From an uncultured Lactobacillus sp. (GTDB lineage Bacteria > Bacillota > Bacilli > Lactobacillales > Lactobacillaceae): a stretch of DNA of 64,000 nucleotides. The DNA is taken from the NCBI GenBank assembly GCA_937916845.1, contig CALFSK010000069.1, positions 80,067 through 144,066 of the forward strand, read 5' to 3'. Within the stretch, counting starts at the first letter, position 1. Each line of letters opens with the position of its first letter. The notes beneath the pieces were generated by a model. The model did not search any database. It worked only from the letters and a program-made list of their open reading frames with translations, and had not been told where the DNA came from. Below, in pieces: positions 50,765-59,673 of this stretch. The position numbers and the translations under genes are program-made.

Positions 50765-51934
50765 ATGGAATTCTCAGAGTCTGATATTTTGCAACATTTA
50801 CCCAAACAATTTTTTGCTAGTTTAGTTCAACACGTTAACGCCAAAGTGGCGAGCGGTGCGGACGTCATTAATTTGGGCCAGGGGAACCCGGACCAACCGA
50901 CGCCACCTTTCATTGTTGAAGCGTTGTCGACCGCAGCGCAAGACCCGGCAACCCATAAATACGCGCAGTTCCGCGGGCAGCCGGATTTCAAACAGGCGTG
51001 TGCTGATTTTTACGAACGGGAATACGGCGTTAAGCTGGACCCCGAAAAAGAAGTCGCTGTTTTGGGTGGGACCAAGATTGGGTTAGTGGAGTTACCCTAC
51101 GCGTTAATGAATCCGGGCGAGACCATTTTAATGCCAGATCCCGGCTATCCGGACTATTTTTCCGGGGTCGCGTTAGCTAAAGTGAAACTCGAAACTTATC
51201 CATTATTGGAAGAAAACAACTTCTTATTAGACTTTGACCACCTTGACCCGGCCGTGGCCGACGCTGCCAAGTTATTGTATATGAACTATCCGAACAACCC
51301 GACTGGTGCGGTCGCAACGCCTGAATTTTACGCACAAACGGTAGCCTACGCTAAGGAACATCAAATTGGCGTGGTCAGTGACTTTGCTTACGGCGCAATC
51401 GGCTATGACGGAAAACGGCCGATTAGTTTCTTGCAGACGCCAGGTGCCAAGGACGTCGGGATCGAATTTTATTCCTTCTCCAAGACGTATAACATGGCCG
51501 GCTGGCGCTTAGGGTTTGCGGTTGGTAATCCAGACATGATCGAAGCCATTAACCTCATTCAAGATCATTTATTTGTCAGCGTCTTCCCAGCGATTCAACG
51601 GGCTGGGAGCGCGGCTTTGAATAGCGACCAAAGTGCGGCTAAGGAAATCAGTGACCGTTATGAATCTCGGCGCGACGCCTTATTGGGTGCTGCGGCCAAG
51701 ATCAACTGGCCAGCTTATAAGCCGGGTGGTGCTTTCTATACTTTGATGAAAGTGCCTGCCGGGTATACCAGCGAACAGTTCGCTAACTTACTGTTGGATC
51801 AAGCCAGCGTGGCCGTTGCGCCATGTAATGGGTTTGGGCCACACGGGGAAGGCTACGTCCGCATCGGCTTACTAGTCTCCGAAGAACGACTAGTTGAAGC
51901 TGTTGAACGGGTTGGTAAACTGAACCTATTTTAA
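50765..51934 (+). CDS. Class I/II PLP-dependent aminotransferase
   Basis: A 389-residue fold-type I aminotransferase. NLGQGNPDQPTP is the substrate-recognition segment and NYPNNPTGA the PLP ring motif. The Schiff-base lysine is K240 in YSFSKTYNMAGWRLGF. It resembles YkrV/MtnE-type transaminases that convert oxoacids such as 2-oxo-4-methylthiobutyrate with glutamine or other donors. The ribosome-binding site is poor (AAAGTGG), so it may depend on translation of the nitrilase gene. Ends just before the trpS leader. Confidence 0.9.
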   Translation: MEFSESDILQHLPKQFFASLVQHVNAKVASGADVINLGQGNPDQPTPPFIVEALSTAAQDPATHKYAQFRGQPDFKQACADFYEREYGVKLDPEKEVAVLGGTKIGLVELPYALMNPGETILMPDPGYPDYFSGVALAKVKLETYPLLEENNFLLDFDHLDPAVADAAKLLYMNYPNNPTGAVATPEFYAQTVAYAKEHQIGVVSDFAYGAIGYDGKRPISFLQTPGAKDVGIEFYSFSKTYNMAGWRLGFAVGNPDMIEAINLIQDHLFVSVFPAIQRAGSAALNSDQSAAKEISDRYESRRDALLGAAAKINWPAYKPGGAFYTLMKVPAGYTSEQFANLLLDQASVAVAPCNGFGPHGEGYVRIGLLVSEERLVEAVERVGKLNLF

Positions 51935-51977
51935 CTTTGACAGCGTCCGTGATAACGCTTAGACTAGAGCTAATTAA

Positions 51978-52191
51978 TCTTTGAAGAAAAGAACAGTAAG
52001 GCGTCCATCAACAGAGATCTGGCAAATGCTGAAAGTCGGAACGGACAAATGAATTGGCTTTTTGGAGATTCGGTGAAAACCGGGAACCCACCCTTATCGG
52101 CGTACGAGTGGCAGAAACATGTTTCTGCAATTTAGGTGGTACCACGGTGATGCGTCCTAATTGACTGATGAAGTCGATTAGGACGTTTTTT
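51978..52191 (+). promoter_or_regulatory. Tryptophan T-box riboswitch upstream of trpS
   Basis: Stem I includes AACAGTAAGG and ends at specifier GAAT-TGG (TGG at 52055-52057, a Trp codon). The T-box AGGTGGTACCACG is at 52134-52146. The terminator TGCGTCCTAAT...ATTAGGACG plus six T spans 52151-52191. Uncharged tRNA-Trp should switch it to the antiterminator form. Confidence 0.95.
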
Positions 52192-52239
52192 CGTCCTAAT
52201 AGATGGTGAATGAGGATAGGTATGAAAGGATGTTTGACG

Positions 52240-53256
52240 ATGACAAAAAAAGTATTATTAACGGGTGACCGCCCAACCGGTAAGCTACACATTGGCCACT
52301 ATGTTGGCTCATTACGTAACCGGGTCGCATTACAAAATACGGGTGATTACGATTCTTACATTATGATTGCGGATAACCAAGCTTTGACGGATAACGCCCA
52401 TGATCCTGAAAAGATTCGGAAGAGTTTATTGCAGGTTGCCATGGATTACTTGGCCGTCGGTATCGACCCTGAGAAGTCGACGATCTTAGTGCAATCACAG
52501 ATTCCAGCTTTGACGGATATGATGAACCAATACCTCAACTTGGTGACGGTCGCACGGTTAAACCGGAACCCAACCGTTAAGACGGAAATTAAACAAAAGG
52601 CGTTTGGTGAAAGTGTGCCAGCGGGCTTCTTCGTTTACCCAGTTAGCCAAGCCGCTGATATCACGGCGTTTAAAGCAACGACGGTACCCGTTGGGGATGA
52701 CCAAGAACCAATGTTGGAACAAACCCGTGAAATTGTGCGGAGTTTCAACCGAACTTATGACACCAATACGTTGGTTGAACCAGAAGGCTACTTCCCAGCA
52801 AAGGGGTTAGGCCGAATTCCTGGTTTAGACGGTAACGCTAAGATGAGCAAGTCCTTGGGCAACGCCATCTACCTTTCAGATGACGTGGATACTTTAAAGA
52901 AAAAGGTTATGTCGATGTACACTGACCCAGATCACATCCACGTTGAAGATCCTGGTAAAGTTGAAGGCAACGTGGTCTTCACTTACTTAGACATCTTCGA
53001 TACTGACAAAGATAAAGTCGCTGACTTGAAGGCCCAATACCAACACGGTGGCTTAGGTGACGTTAAGATCAAACGTTACTTGATGGAAGTCTTGGACGGT
53101 GAATTACGGCCAATCCGCGAACGGCGTGCGATTTACGAAGCTGATCCTGCCCAAGTGCTCCAGATTTTGAAAGACGGGACGGCCAAAGCTAACGTCGTTG
53201 CTGATCAAACTTGGAACGAAATGAAAGATGCCATTGGGATTAACTATTTTAAATAA
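52240..53256 (+). CDS. trpS: Tryptophanyl-tRNA synthetase
   Basis: A 338-residue class I synthetase charging tRNA-Trp. The HIGH motif is HIGH at 17-20 in [14 protein letters not shown], and KMSKS occurs in [14 protein letters not shown] 52240 ([14 protein letters not shown]) matches the standard N-terminus; the frame is open ten codons upstream, but the AAAGGA ribosome-binding site lies within that stretch. Controlled by the Trp T-box. Repeat B copy 4 begins 12 bp after its stop. Confidence 0.97.
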   Translation: MTKKVLLTGDRPTGKLHIGHYVGSLRNRVALQNTGDYDSYIMIADNQALTDNAHDPEKIRKSLLQVAMDYLAVGIDPEKSTILVQSQIPALTDMMNQYLNLVTVARLNRNPTVKTEIKQKAFGESVPAGFFVYPVSQAADITAFKATTVPVGDDQEPMLEQTREIVRSFNRTYDTNTLVEPEGYFPAKGLGRIPGLDGNAKMSKSLGNAIYLSDDVDTLKKKVMSMYTDPDHIHVEDPGKVEGNVVFTYLDIFDTDKDKVADLKAQYQHGGLGDVKIKRYLMEVLDGELRPIRERRAIYEADPAQVLQILKDGTAKANVVADQTWNEMKDAIGINYFK

Positions 53257-53267
53257 TTAGTTAGTCC

Positions 53268-53437
53268 GGTTGTTGCTGATAGCATGCGGTCGTGGGACCG
53301 GCTCGAGCCTGAGAAGCGGTCTCGACCCTCGCCCGGAACACTTGCAAAAGGCGCAATTGTCCCGGACCGTCCGTGGTGTAAGGGCAAAAAACATTGTCCT
53401 TACACCGCCATCACGACCGATGCTATCAGCAACAACC
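53268..53437 (+). repeat. Structured repeat family B, copy 4
   Basis: The outer arms GGTTGTTGCTGATAGCAT and its complement are perfect over 18 bp. The inner stem GGCTCGAG/CTCGA-CC differs from all other copies. The loop CCTGAGAAGCGGT and GGACCGTCCGTGG are conserved; the third stem is GGTGTAAGG/CCTTACACC. Confidence 0.85.
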
Positions 53438-53475
53438 TCTGATCATTCGATTTATTTAAATCAATAGAACTTTCT

Positions 53476-53505
53476 AAAGGAGACTCGTTTTGGGCCTCCT
53501 TTTTT
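53476..53505 (+). terminator. Terminator of trpS
   Basis: AAAGGAG pairs with CTCCTTT and a T-run; lies after repeat B. Confidence 0.7.
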
Positions 53506-53622
53506 GGTGGTTTTACACTAGGAAAAGTAGTTCTTTGCCAGGCCCCGGTCTGAAACCTGCATCCGTAATCTATCCATGCTAAAATGAAAGCTATTCATAC
53601 CAACAGATAGGAAGGACTTATA

Positions 53623-54621
53623 TTGACAGAAACCTCATTTTGGACCCCAATTGCAACGCGCGCTCGCCAATCTGGGCGGCCTTTTTTTACCATGGCACCG
53701 ATGGAAGCCGTCAGTAACACGGTCTTTCGGCAAGTTGTTGCCCACGCCAGCGCACCCGATGCGTTTTTCAGCGAATTTGTTTACGCCAAGAGCATCACGA
53801 ATCCGAACACCAAGTTCCCAGTTCACGGACGCCTATACGTGGCGCCAGCGGAAGCTCACAAGCCAGTTGTGCAGCTGTGGGGCAATGAAGCGGTTGACTT
53901 TGAAACCGGTGCGGCGGCGTTACGTGACCAAGGCTTTAGCGCCATCGATATTAACATGGGTTGTCCGGATGGGACGGTCATCAAAAATCATGGCGGCAGT
54001 GATTTGATTCGTAACCCGCAGTGGGCCGCCGACGTGATTGCCGCGGCCAAGACTTCCGGGCTAACGGTCAGTGCGAAAACGCGGCTCGGTTACAGCAAAT
54101 TAGATGAATACCGAAGTTGGATTCCAACTTTACTGGAACAACACGTGGCCCTTTTGACGGTTCATCTACGGACGAAACAGGAAATGAGTAAGGTGCCGGC
54201 GCACCTAGAAGTCATCGATGACTTGATTCGGATGCGGGATGCGATTGCTCCGGAAACGTTACTACAAATCAACGGCGACATCGCAACCTATCAGGACGGG
54301 CTTGAGTTAGCGAAGCAACACCCTGGCCTCGATGGTGTGATGATTGGCCGCGGGGTCTTTGCCAACCCGTTTGTCTTTGAAGCCCAGCCACAAGCACATT
54401 CATTAGATGAATTATTAGGCTTGTTAGAAATGCAGTTGAATCTGTTTGATGATTTTGCGACCCGTTACGACGTGCCACGTTTTCCGTCACTCAAACGGTT
54501 CTTCAAGATTTACGCACGCCCGGAACTCGGTGCGACGGAACTGCGTAATCAGATGATGGACGCTAAGTCGACGGATGAGGTGCGGAAGATCATTGCTGAA
54601 TTTATGGCAACTGAACATTAG
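53623..54621 (+). CDS. dus: tRNA-dihydrouridine synthase family flavoprotein
   Basis: A 332-residue FMN TIM barrel that reduces uridines in the D-loop of tRNA. The start of the barrel is TMAPMEAVSNTVFR, the catalytic Cys114 sits in NMGCPDGTVIKNHGG, and AKTRLGY and the phosphate-binding VMIGRGVFANPF follow. The start is TTG 53623 after GGAAGGAC. A C-terminal helical domain completes it. Which D-loop position it modifies cannot be read. Confidence 0.9.
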   Translation: MTETSFWTPIATRARQSGRPFFTMAPMEAVSNTVFRQVVAHASAPDAFFSEFVYAKSITNPNTKFPVHGRLYVAPAEAHKPVVQLWGNEAVDFETGAAALRDQGFSAIDINMGCPDGTVIKNHGGSDLIRNPQWAADVIAAAKTSGLTVSAKTRLGYSKLDEYRSWIPTLLEQHVALLTVHLRTKQEMSKVPAHLEVIDDLIRMRDAIAPETLLQINGDIATYQDGLELAKQHPGLDGVMIGRGVFANPFVFEAQPQAHSLDELLGLLEMQLNLFDDFATRYDVPRFPSLKRFFKIYARPELGATELRNQMMDAKSTDEVRKIIAEFMATEH

Positions 54622-54630
54622 AATAACGAT

Positions 54631-54663
54631 GGAGCTTGTGGCTAAGACTGCGGGCTCCTTTTT
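54631..54663 (+). terminator. Terminator
   Basis: GGAGC pairs with GCTCC across a 18-nt loop, followed by TTTTT. Confidence 0.7.
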
Positions 54664-54782
54664 GATTGGAGCGTATTTCACCAGTCTTACTCGGCTTGCG
54701 GCACTCAACCCCAGTCGGCGGGGGATTAATGGTAAAATAAACCTAACTAAAACTTCAATGGGAAAAGCGAGCGTGGTGTTTT

Positions 54783-55706
54783 ATGAGAAATTTAGCAATT
54801 GTAGACCTAGGCTCCAATTCAGCGCGGATGGCGGTTAGTCGGTTGCATGCCAATGGTCACGCTGAGGAGATCAGACGGGTCAAAGAAGATACGCGGTTAT
54901 CCGAGGCGATGGGGCCGGAACACGTCTTACAACCAGCTGCGATTGAACGGACGATTAAGGCGTTGTTAAATTTTCGGCGGCTATACGAACGCATGCCAAA
55001 TACCGATGTCATTGGAATTACCACGGCGGCTGTCCGGATGGCGAAAAATCAACGGGCGTTTTTAAACCAAGTCAAACAAGAAGTGGGTTTGGATTTAAAG
55101 GTGTTGTCTGGTGACGATGAAGCCTACTACGATTACTTAGGCGTGGCCAACTCTCTGGTGATCCACGACTGTTTAATTTTAGACACTGGTGGTGCCAGTT
55201 GCGAACTGATTTTGGTCAAAAACGGGTGTAAGCAACAACTGATCAGTTTGCCATTTGGCGCGGTGACCTTGTCAGAACAATTTGAATTGGACGACGTGGT
55301 GCCATCTGACAGTCTATTTCGGGCGCAGATGTTTTTACGGAACCGTTTGGCTGATGTTTGGTGGCTAACCGAAGCGATGCACTACCCGATTATTTTGCTA
55401 GGTGGCGCTAATCGGACGTTGGCCCGGATTAACCGTCGGCGTCAGAAAAAGTTGAAGGTAGAAGATATTCACGGCTACCGCCTTAAAACTGAAACGGTGT
55501 ACTATACCTTTTTGGATATGCTGACGCGTTCTAAGCAGGGCCGCCAAGATATTTCGGGGATGGAATACGACCGTGCCGATATTATCGTTGGCGGGATGCT
55601 ACCACTAGTGACGCTACTCCAAATGCTCGACAGCGACCGGGTGATCTTTTCGGAGAGCGGTGTCCGTGAAGGCATTATCTCAGAACATTTGAATTCAGAA
55701 AATTGA
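54783..55706 (+). CDS. Ppx/GppA family phosphatase
   Basis: A 307-residue ASKHA-fold phosphatase acting on polyphosphate or (p)ppGpp. The phosphate-1 loop is VDLGSNSARMAV (~7-18), the acidic site is in GDDEAYYDYLGV and the phosphate-2 loop in LDTGGASCELILV. The catalytic HD-like C-terminal domain of longer Ppx enzymes is absent, the usual short Gram-positive form. First gene of an operon running to 59517. The ribosome-binding site is weak. Confidence 0.9.
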   Translation: MRNLAIVDLGSNSARMAVSRLHANGHAEEIRRVKEDTRLSEAMGPEHVLQPAAIERTIKALLNFRRLYERMPNTDVIGITTAAVRMAKNQRAFLNQVKQEVGLDLKVLSGDDEAYYDYLGVANSLVIHDCLILDTGGASCELILVKNGCKQQLISLPFGAVTLSEQFELDDVVPSDSLFRAQMFLRNRLADVWWLTEAMHYPIILLGGANRTLARINRRRQKKLKVEDIHGYRLKTETVYYTFLDMLTRSKQGRQDISGMEYDRADIIVGGMLPLVTLLQMLDSDRVIFSESGVREGIISEHLNSEN

Positions 55707-55728
55707 ACCTTAAGATGGGAATGATATC

Positions 55729-57003
55729 ATGACTGCGGATTTCCGCCATTTTTATCAAAAAACGTGGGCTGCACGAACCGCCATTGTTGCGGAACAGGCC
55801 CAGTTAACACCGGCTGAACAAGCCCTGTTTAAGAAGTACTACGTGACCGAACATCACGAGATTATTGAGAATTATTTAACAGACTACCCGTTACCCATGG
55901 GATTAGCCGTTAATTTTGTGATCGATGGCCAACCGAAGATCGTGCCCATGGTGACCGAAGAACCGTCCGTCATTGCGGCGGCGAGCAACGGGGCTAAAAT
56001 TGTTAAACGTGCCGGTGGTTTTACGACGAGTTTGACGCAGCGCGAGATGGTCGGTCAGATCGTTTTGGAAAAGCTAGCTGATCCAGAAGCGACGGCTACC
56101 TTGATTGAGAAACACTCGGCGACGTTGCTAAAAATTGCCGATGAAGCGCACCCCAGCTTGAAACGCCGTGGCGGTGGGGCCCGCCGGATTCGTACCCGGG
56201 TCCTTGGCCAGGGCTATTTGTCCGTCGACTTATTCGTGGACGTCCAGGCTGCGATGGGCGCCAACATGCTGAATAGTATGTTGGAAGCCGTAGCGAAGTC
56301 AATTAGTGTCATTACGAAGATGAATCCGTTGATGAGTATTTTATCGAACTACGCGACGGCTAGCCTGGTCAAAGCCGAATGCACGATTCCGGTCGGCCTG
56401 TTGCAGGCTGGACGCTATTCCGGCGCACTCGTTGCGCAGAAAATGGCCTCTGCCAGCACGGTCGCCCAGATTGATCCGTACCGGGCAACGACCCACAACA
56501 AGGGCATTATGAACGGTATCGACGCGGTCGCCATCGCAACTGGCAATGACTGGCGGGCGCTTGAAAGTGGGGCGCACGCTTACGCTGCCAAGGATGGCCA
56601 GTACCGTGGGATGAGCACCTGGACGACCGATGGTGAAGTTTTGCATGGCAGTTTGGAACTGCCCCTACCAGTCGGCGTCGTTGGGGGCTCGATTAAAATC
56701 AACGAGTTGGCCCAGTTAAACCAGCGCGTCTTAGGTATCAAGACGGCACCCGAATTGGAACGTGTAATGGTCGCGGCCGGCTTAGCTCAAAACTTAGCCG
56801 CACTGCGCGCCCTAGTGACCACTGGGATTCAGCAGGGCCACATGCACCTTCAATTAAAATCACTGGCCATGGCCGCGGGCGCAACCTCGGACGAACTCCC
56901 TATTATCTTGCAGCGACTAGAACTCGCACCGCAGCAAGATTTAACGACCACTCAAAAATTAATTGCGGCGTTACGCCAATCAAAGGAAGAAAACGATGAC
57001 TGA
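55729..57003 (+). CDS. mvaA: Class II hydroxymethylglutaryl-CoA reductase
   Basis: A 424-residue HMG-CoA reductase for the mevalonate route to isoprenoids used by lactobacilli. ENYLTDYPLPMGLAVNF is the substrate-binding segment. The catalytic Glu is in TEEPSVIAAASN (77-78), the Lys in HNKGIMNGIDAV, the Asp in ATGNDWR and the His in QGHMHLQ near the C-terminus. The family DAMGAN block reads QAAMGAN. It lies 22 bp after the Ppx gene and overlaps the next gene by 8 bp. Confidence 0.95.
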   Translation: MTADFRHFYQKTWAARTAIVAEQAQLTPAEQALFKKYYVTEHHEIIENYLTDYPLPMGLAVNFVIDGQPKIVPMVTEEPSVIAAASNGAKIVKRAGGFTTSLTQREMVGQIVLEKLADPEATATLIEKHSATLLKIADEAHPSLKRRGGGARRIRTRVLGQGYLSVDLFVDVQAAMGANMLNSMLEAVAKSISVITKMNPLMSILSNYATASLVKAECTIPVGLLQAGRYSGALVAQKMASASTVAQIDPYRATTHNKGIMNGIDAVAIATGNDWRALESGAHAYAAKDGQYRGMSTWTTDGEVLHGSLELPLPVGVVGGSIKINELAQLNQRVLGIKTAPELERVMVAAGLAQNLAALRALVTTGIQQGHMHLQLKSLAMAAGATSDELPIILQRLELAPQQDLTTTQKLIAALRQSKEENDD

Positions 57004-57955
57004 AACTAAATTAAACCAAACCGTAACCGACTTATTAAGTACCGCCAATTCACTGTATCCAGGCAACATTAGTGTCAGCTTTGGGCAGGACCAATCGGGC
57101 TATGTCCGGCATGATCAAGCCCAACAGGTGATGAATGACGGTGATTTGACCGTGCAAGTTAACGATATCACGGCGCCAAATTACACGGCTTCGCACGAAT
57201 TATTGCATTTATTGCTGTTACTACAAGGTTTTCCACAGATCACCTTCAACTTAACGACGCGTGATCAACAGTTGGACGAGCAACTGATGGCCATTGCCAT
57301 GGAACTTTACGACATGGTTAGTCACGTCTTGGTCGTTGGAAAACAACGGCAACACGATTTGATTGACGCCAATATCGAAGACTTATACGTGAAAGGGGTC
57401 TACGCAACGATTGACCCGGAAGACCCTAAGAAGACTGACGCCATGATGACGTTACGATTATTAACGTTAACGGATTTGTTAGTCTTTTTCGATGGTGAAC
57501 TAAAGCCTGAGTTGATTGCCCGTGTGGCGGATGACTTCCCACAGGCGTTCCCTGCGGCCCAAAAGTTATACGAAGTCATCACGCAAAAAGCGGTCGATAC
57601 ACCGTTTGCGATGCGGCGTGCCGTGGTGAAGCTTTTTAAGGCCTTTGATGATCAGATGACGGCTTGGCATTTGCCAATGTTACACGGAACCGAATTCGTG
57701 ACGATGCAGAGTGTCTTGAGTGAACGCCAGGAACGACTTGAAGTGCGGCAACTCTTTGATATCTACCATTCAGATATGTTGGATAAAGAAAAGCATACCC
57801 GGGCGTACATCGGGCTCAATAAGGGCGACCAACAAAATGCCTTTGTTTTGCCGGCACCGACCCAAAAGAAGAGCGACGCCTTCTTCAAGGAAACTTATGA
57901 CAAGACCGTCAAGGAATTATTCCAAGAAATGAATTTACCATATACGTTACGTTAG
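56996..57955 (+). CDS. IpaB/EvcA-type conserved protein with an HELLH motif
   Basis: A 319-residue cytoplasmic protein of a LAB-specific family often labelled IpaB/EvcA. It carries His67-Glu-Leu-Leu-His71, a zincin-like HExxH motif, in a hydrophobic helix (ASHELLHLLLLLQGFP). No later third ligand is obvious, so protease activity is unproven. The rest is helical and charged. ATG 56996 overlaps the HMG-CoA reductase end and follows AAGGAAG. It is co-transcribed with the mevalonate and sirtuin genes. Confidence 0.7.
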   Translation: MTETKLNQTVTDLLSTANSLYPGNISVSFGQDQSGYVRHDQAQQVMNDGDLTVQVNDITAPNYTASHELLHLLLLLQGFPQITFNLTTRDQQLDEQLMAIAMELYDMVSHVLVVGKQRQHDLIDANIEDLYVKGVYATIDPEDPKKTDAMMTLRLLTLTDLLVFFDGELKPELIARVADDFPQAFPAAQKLYEVITQKAVDTPFAMRRAVVKLFKAFDDQMTAWHLPMLHGTEFVTMQSVLSERQERLEVRQLFDIYHSDMLDKEKHTRAYIGLNKGDQQNAFVLPAPTQKKSDAFFKETYDKTVKELFQEMNLPYTLR

Positions 57956-57976
57956 TTTTAAACGGGGGGTGGCAGT

Positions 57977-58678
57977 ATGGAAAATACCGCACAAGAATTA
58001 CTTGCAACGAGTCAGCACATTGTTTTTATGACCGGCGCCGGGGTTTCGACGCCCTCGGGAATTCCCGACTACCGTTCTAAAAACGGCTTATACACTGAAC
58101 ATCACAACGCTGAGTACTATCTCAGCCACGCGTTTTTACAAGATCATCCGGAAGACTTTTATAAATATTTGAAGGAAAACTTGTATTACCCGGAAGCTAA
58201 GCCCAACGTCATCCATGAAAAAATGGCGGCGTTGACCCAACAAGGACGGGCCAGTGTAATCACACAAAATATTGATAATCTGTATAACGTGGCCAACACC
58301 AAAAACTTAGTGGAATTTCACGGCAACTTATATCAGATTTACTGTACGAAATGTAAGCAGCACGTGGATTGGCAGGATTACTTAAAGTCACCATACCACG
58401 AGCTTGATCATGGTTATTTACGCCCTAACGTGGTGTTATACGATGAAGGCATCGGTCAGATGAACGTTCAACGCGCCGTCGAATATTTACAGCAAGCCGA
58501 CCTCGTCGTGATTTGTGGGACGTCGTTTCGGGTCTACCCGTTTGCTGGGCTGATCGATTATCGCAATCCGCAGGCGCAGGTGTTAGCAATTAACGAGGAA
58601 CCGCTACAGTTGCCATTTGACTTTACGATGGTTCAGCAAAATGCGGTGGACTTCTTTAAGGATGTGAACGTGGGATGA
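57977..58678 (+). CDS. Sir2 family protein with an altered zinc site
   Basis: A 233-residue sirtuin. NAD motifs are intact: GAGVSTPSGIPDYRS (20-34), TQNIDNLY (96-103) and catalytic His115 in EFHGN. The zinc module has only the first Cys pair (C123, C126). The second CxxC is replaced by HELDH (141-145) before GYLRPNVVLYDEG. Metal could be held by His141/Asp144 or His145, or be absent. It probably removes acyl groups from protein lysines. Start follows GGGGGGTGG. The next gene overlaps its stop. Confidence 0.88.
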   Translation: MENTAQELLATSQHIVFMTGAGVSTPSGIPDYRSKNGLYTEHHNAEYYLSHAFLQDHPEDFYKYLKENLYYPEAKPNVIHEKMAALTQQGRASVITQNIDNLYNVANTKNLVEFHGNLYQIYCTKCKQHVDWQDYLKSPYHELDHGYLRPNVVLYDEGIGQMNVQRAVEYLQQADLVVICGTSFRVYPFAGLIDYRNPQAQVLAINEEPLQLPFDFTMVQQNAVDFFKDVNVG

Positions 58679-59517
58679 TTACAATTGGCCTAACAACTTG
58701 GACGGAACACCCTAGCTTACTTGGGGGAACCGACAAGCTGACCTTAACTGAATATTCCGGGGTCTTGCCGGTCGTGGAAGTCGACACCCCGTTTTATGGG
58801 ATTCCCAAGGTGACGACCGTTGCTAAGTGGCAAAAGGAGGTCCCGGATAAATTTCAATTTATCCTGAAGGCCAATCAGGTCATGACTTTGCATAACGTGC
58901 AAGACGAAGGCCTGTCGATGGACGCCTTGAAGACGGCTTATCGGGAATACCGGGCTATGATCAAACCTTTGACGCAACACCACCAGCTAAAAGCAATTCT
59001 ATTCCAGTTCCCGCCGTTTTTTGAACGCTCTAACAAGAACTTTCATTACTTGCAGCGGATGGTGGACTGGTTACCAGGGCTGCCAATTGCCGTGGAGTTT
59101 CGCAACCAGAGTTGGTATGAGCCGGGCGTTAAGGATTCGGTCTTTGATTTCTTGAAGGATCTAGGTGTGGCCCACGTCGTTGTGGATGAACCGCACGCCT
59201 TAAATGACGGGGTGAGTTTTGAGCCAGTCGTTACGAGTCCCCAGCTCGCACTAATGCGCTTGCATGGTCGTAACCAGCAGGGATGGTCGACAAAGGGGCC
59301 CGGTTGGCGTGGCCAACGAACTTTGTATCGGTATAGTGATGTGGAATTGACGGAATTTAAAGCGACCGTTGAGCAGTTGCAGCAACAGGCCAAAGAAGTC
59401 TGTGTAATTTTCAATAACAATTCCGGTGGCGACGCGGCCGACAACGCGTTAACGCTAAAAGACATGCTGGGAATTTCCTTTGGTGATCTGGGGCCCCAAC
59501 AGTTGGACTTGTTTTAG
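58675..59517 (+). CDS. DUF72 (YecE-like) protein
   Basis: A 280-residue TIM-barrel-like DUF72 protein. Signatures are the N-terminal IGLTTWTEHPSL, VEVDTPFYGIP, FILKANQVMT, LFQFPPFFERS and the late RLHGRN plus FNNNSGGDAA. The biochemical role is unknown. ATG overlaps the sirtuin stop (ATGA), so the two are translationally coupled. Last gene of the operon. Confidence 0.9.
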   Translation: MITIGLTTWTEHPSLLGGTDKLTLTEYSGVLPVVEVDTPFYGIPKVTTVAKWQKEVPDKFQFILKANQVMTLHNVQDEGLSMDALKTAYREYRAMIKPLTQHHQLKAILFQFPPFFERSNKNFHYLQRMVDWLPGLPIAVEFRNQSWYEPGVKDSVFDFLKDLGVAHVVVDEPHALNDGVSFEPVVTSPQLALMRLHGRNQQGWSTKGPGWRGQRTLYRYSDVELTEFKATVEQLQQQAKEVCVIFNNNSGGDAADNALTLKDMLGISFGDLGPQQLDLF

Positions 59518-59547
59518 CAAATGCAATCCCGATAATCAGCACAGTTT

Positions 59548-59599
59548 AAAAATAGCGGTTCAGAAATCAGTTCAAAAGGATTTCTGAACCGCTATTTTT
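59548..59599 (+). terminator. Terminator with the same stem as 1939-1987
   Basis: AAAAATAGCGGTTCAGAAA pairs with its complement; the loop is longer than that of the copy at 1939. Ends the 54.8-59.5 kb operon. Confidence 0.92.
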
Positions 59600-59673
59600 A
59601 ACGTCAGCTTGACTTAAAGTACGGTTTAAGGTTTAGGCTAAAGGTATTCAAACGAGTAAAGGTGGGCATTAAC

